Shown here one piece after another: positions 12,381 to 14,449 of a stretch of DNA of 14,449 nt (position 1 is its first letter; every line of letters starts with the position of its first letter). The notes beneath the pieces are model-generated. The model did not search any database. It saw only the letters and a list, made by a program, of their open reading frames with translations, and had not been told where the DNA came from. Source of the DNA: an uncultured Ilumatobacter sp. (GTDB lineage Bacteria > Actinomycetota > Acidimicrobiia > Acidimicrobiales > Ilumatobacteraceae); contig CALICC010000049.1 of assembly GCA_938049325.1 (NCBI GenBank), positions 1 to 14,449 of the forward strand. Direction: 5' to 3'. The position numbers and the translations under genes were made by a program.

Positions 12381-13096
12381 CGACGCCACCAACGCTTCTT
12401 GGCCCTCGGCCGGCCGGCACCTCGACCTCCTCCGACGACTTCGCACCCCCACCCGTCGTAGTTGCCACCGTGGCGCTCCGCAATCAGACGGATCGTCCAA
12501 CTGTCGTCGGTGACATGACGCGGGTCGGCGTTCACCCGCAACGCAACCGAGCCACCCGACGACTCCACGGTGTATCCCATCGCGGCGACAGCGGCCTCGA
12601 ACGCAGCGAGACTCTCGGTCGACAACCCGGTGACGACGTGGTCGATCGTCCGCTCGCCACCGACGTCGCCCGCCTTGTGCAACTGCGTGCGCACCCGGTA
12701 GTCGAGCATCGACTGCTCCTCGATCCCTTCGGGGCGCATCTTCGCGAACAGCGTCCAGTCCGGATCATCAGTCGAAGCGACCGAGATCTTGGCGCCGAGT
12801 GGAAGCTTGATTCGCGTGTACCAGTCAGCGTCGTCGTCGCTGGGCAGATAGACAAGCGTCACGAGGGTGGATCGTGTCCGCGCGGTCGCAACGATTCGCC
12901 CATCAAGCGAATCGGTGACCCGTTCGAGGTCTCGCTCGGTCGCCTCGAGCACCGCCGGCGAAGCGGACTCGGCTTCGACCGTCACCTCGCAAGCAACTCG
13001 CAGTGTCGCGATCGGCGCACTGTCGACCACGTCGCCGTCGACTCCACATATCTGGAAGCCGCCGGGACCATCCCGGTCGAACATCTCCCACACCAT
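12377..13096 (-). CDS. DUF695/RraB-like two-domain protein
   Basis: The 239-residue product is soluble. Residues 1-125 resemble DUF695 (ATLRVACEVTVEAESA, TLVTLVYLPSDDDADWYTR). Residues 138-222 fit the RraB fold (TIDHVVTGLSTESLAAFEAA, MGYTVESSGG and the hallmark GGNYDGWGCEVV). A short basic, Trp-containing tail ends the protein (RPRAKKRWWRR). In Escherichia coli, RraB binds RNase E and inhibits it. Whether this fusion acts on an actinobacterial RNase E/G is unknown; many DUF695/RraB-like proteins have no assigned role. The ATG at 13096 is chosen because TAGCCT lies 6 nt upstream. It lies 22 bp after the 87-residue membrane-protein gene and overlaps the PAP2 start by 4 nt, so it may be transcribed both from the mutase operon and from its own start. 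Confidence 0.8.
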   Translation of the reverse strand: MVWEMFDRDGPGGFQICGVDGDVVDSAPIATLRVACEVTVEAESASPAVLEATERDLERVTDSLDGRIVATARTRSTLVTLVYLPSDDDADWYTRIKLPLGAKISVASTDDPDWTLFAKMRPEGIEEQSMLDYRVRTQLHKAGDVGGERTIDHVVTGLSTESLAAFEAAVAAMGYTVESSGGSVALRVNADPRHVTDDSWTIRLIAERHGGNYDGWGCEVVGGGRGAGRPRAKKRWWRR

Positions 13097-13102
13097 CCGT
13101 GC

Positions 13103-13108
13103 AGGCTA
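13103..13108 (-). promoter_or_regulatory. Leaderless-type -10 box for the RraB-like gene
   Basis: TAGCCT (13108-13103, minus strand) is followed by GCACGG and the ATG at 13096. It would give an internal promoter within the mutase operon. No -35 consensus or Shine-Dalgarno is visible. Confidence 0.5.
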
Positions 13109-13118
13109 CGTCCCGGTC

Positions 13119-13382
13119 TCAGCGACGCCGACCGCGCCTCCACCACGAAACCGCGCCAACGACCGCAGCCAACGGCACGGCGATCGGCCAGAAAACGTCG
13201 GCTGCGACGCCAGCGAGCTGCCGCGGCACGGACTCGACGGGCGTGTACCCACCTGCACCTTTCCGTTGATCGCGGAACGCCTGCTCCCGTCGCCTTCGTC
13301 GGTCGGCACGCGTCGGTCGTCGATTGTGCAATCGATCTGCATGCTGACGATGACGGTCGGTGTCGAGGCCGTCCCAACTCAC
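13119..13382 (-). CDS. Small single-pass membrane protein coupled to the mutase gene (87 residues)
   Basis: The GTG at 13382-13380 overlaps the mutase TGA (13381-13379) as GTGA, the classic arrangement for translational coupling, and the frame runs to TGA at 13119. The N-terminal 50 residues are strongly basic and polar (DTDRHRQHADRLHNRRPTRA, DRRRRREQAFRDQRK). A hydrophobic segment follows at about 56-81 (QLAGVAADVFWPIAVPLAAV then VGAVSWW), ending in a short basic WRRGRRR tail. This fits a one-pass membrane protein; basic residues on both sides leave the orientation open. No cysteine or known motif is present and I do not recognise a family. Longer in-frame starts lie inside the mutase gene and are less likely. 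Link to acyl-CoA metabolism rests on the overlap alone. Confidence 0.7.
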   Translation of the reverse strand: MSWDGLDTDRHRQHADRLHNRRPTRADRRRRREQAFRDQRKGAGGYTPVESVPRQLAGVAADVFWPIAVPLAAVVGAVSWWRRGRRR

Positions 13383-14449
13383 GGCGTGTATTGGCCAAAG
13401 ACCTCGCGCAGACTGTCGCTGATCTCGCCGAGGGTGCACTCGGCGCGCAGCGCGTCCTTCATCGCGTACAGGAGATTGTCGCTCGACTCGGCGGTCGCTT
13501 TGACCTTGGCGAGCGCCGCAGCAACCGACTCGGCGTCGCGGGCTGCCTTGTAGGCAATCGTCCGCTCACGCTGGACGACTTCGAGTTGTGGGTCGATCGG
13601 GAACGGTTCGATCGGTTCCTCCTCGTCAACGGTGAACTTGTTGACGCCCACGATCGTCCGCTCTTCGTCGTCGACCGACTTCGTGTACGCGTACGCGGCG
13701 TCCATGATCTCGTCTTGCTGGTACCCCTGCTCGATCGCCGCGACCGCTCCACCTTTTTCGTCGATCGTCTCGATGTACTCCCACGCAAGGCGCTCGACCT
13801 CGTCGGTCATCGACTCCACGAAGTACGAACCGGCGAGCGGGTCGACCGTGTCGGTCACTCCCGACTCGTAGCCGATGATCTGCTGCGTACGCAACGCGAT
13901 GCGCGCCGCGGTTTCGGTCGGGAGGCTCAACGCTTCGTCGTACCCGTTGGTGTGCAGCGACTGCGTCCCGCCGAGCACCGCCGCCATCGATTGGATTGCT
14001 ACGCGCACGACGTTGTTGATCGGCTGCTGCGCGGTCAGCGTCGAGCCGCCGGTCTGCGTGTGGAAGCGCAGCATCTTCGACTTCTCCTTCTTGGCACCGA
14101 ACCGCTCCGTCATGATCGTGTGCCACATACGACGGCTCGCTCGGAACTTGGCGGCCTCTTCGAAGAAGTTGTTGTGCCCGTTCCAGAAGAAGCTGAGACG
14201 CGGTGCGAAGTCGTCGACGTCGAGACCGGCATCGACCGCAGCCTGCACGTAGGCAATCGCGTTGGCCAGCGTGAATGCGATCTCCTGGACAGCCGTCGAA
14301 CCTGCTTCGCGGATGTGGTAGCCGGAGATCGAGATCGTGTTCCACGACGGCACGTGCTTCGAGCAGTACTCGAAGATGTCGGTGATGATCCGCATCGAAG
14401 GACGGGGCGGGAAGATGTAGGTGCCCCGAGCGATGTACTCCTTCAGCAG
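13379..14449 (-). CDS. Methylmalonyl-CoA mutase large subunit (catalytic barrel), 5' end beyond window
   Basis: This minus-strand frame is open to the right edge; 356 residues are visible, beginning LLKEYIARGTYIFPPRPSMR. The mutase barrel is clear: WNTISISGYHIREAGSTAVQ (the His of GYH aligns with the catalytic His of the family), PRLSFFWNGHNNFFEEAAKF, RFHTQTGGSTLTAQQPINNV and GGTQSLHTNGYDEALSLPTE. The chain ends at ...LREVFGQYTP with no B12-binding DxHxxG domain, so it is the large subunit of a two-subunit enzyme, with the small B12 subunit encoded elsewhere. It rearranges an acyl-CoA, most likely methylmalonyl-CoA to succinyl-CoA. Related mutases (isobutyryl-, 2-hydroxyisobutyryl-CoA) share this plan, and the residues that separate them lie upstream of the window. 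A small membrane-protein gene overlaps its stop. Confidence 0.92.
   Translation of the reverse strand: MLKEYIARGTYIFPPRPSMRIITDIFEYCSKHVPSWNTISISGYHIREAGSTAVQEIAFTLANAIAYVQAAVDAGLDVDDFAPRLSFFWNGHNNFFEEAAKFRASRRMWHTIMTERFGAKKEKSKMLRFHTQTGGSTLTAQQPINNVVRVAIQSMAAVLGGTQSLHTNGYDEALSLPTETAARIALRTQQIIGYESGVTDTVDPLAGSYFVESMTDEVERLAWEYIETIDEKGGAVAAIEQGYQQDEIMDAAYAYTKSVDDEERTIVGVNKFTVDEEEPIEPFPIDPQLEVVQRERTIAYKAARDAESVAAALAKVKATAESSDNLLYAMKDALRAECTLGEISDSLREVFGQYTP

Noticed and set aside
13106..13342. 78-codon minus-strand frame starting MQIDCTIDD
   Set aside because: It overlaps the 87-residue membrane-protein frame, which has a coupled start and a clear membrane helix; the alternative frame ends in Ser/Arg-rich shadow sequence.

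Overview
The window is high-GC bacterial chromosome (GC-rich third codon positions, frequent GTG starts, dense gene packing). The gene content points to Actinomycetota: a fused biotin carboxylase/BCCP subunit, an actinobacterial-type DapD of 316 residues, a single-cysteine LpdA-like flavoprotein, a stand-alone LigD-type polymerase domain, and a methylmalonyl-CoA mutase large subunit without its B12 domain. An Acidimicrobiia-like source is my best guess, but the placement is inference. No rRNA, tRNA, CRISPR array, transposase or integrase was seen.

Layout. (1) 2-967, plus strand: 3' part of an acetyl/propionyl-CoA carboxylase alpha subunit. (2) 1023-2949: a small accessory island of unrecognised genes. 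Two short minus-strand genes face a plus-strand secreted protein (1800-2857). That gene has a near-consensus sigma-70 promoter, a structured 5' leader, a strong Shine-Dalgarno and a frameshift near 2078. A strong hairpin closes the unit. (3) 2956-3684: a tiny unknown gene divergent from an Lrp/AsnC regulator. (4) 3713-6496, minus strand: LpdA-like flavoprotein and an exported M15 (VanY-like) peptidase. (5) 6615-11550, plus strand: lysS, dapD, LigD-type primase-polymerase, nitroreductase and thrH. (6) 11511-14449, minus strand: methylmalonyl-CoA mutase large subunit, an 87-residue membrane protein, a DUF695/RraB-like protein and a PAP2-family membrane enzyme. Two 4-nt overlaps (GTGA and ATGA) link genes of this group.

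How the genes relate. The carboxylase at the left end and the mutase at the right end could be successive steps of propionyl-CoA to succinyl-CoA, though 12 kb and several strand switches separate them. lysS and dapD are 16 bp apart and join lysine/diaminopimelate synthesis with lysine charging to tRNA. ThrH acts on phosphoserine/phosphohomoserine. The M15 peptidase probably acts on peptidoglycan stems.

The most interesting signals are regulatory and small-gene features. Several independent starts carry a TANNNT hexamer exactly 6 nt before the start codon, the hallmark of leaderless transcription. The 1349 and 1800 genes instead have strong Shine-Dalgarno sites. Palindromes touch the -10 boxes of lrp and thrH, and short tandem repeats precede two genes. 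I did not find a clear defence system or gene cluster. The best candidate for something undescribed is the 1023-2857 island, with the 87-residue protein coupled to the mutase second.
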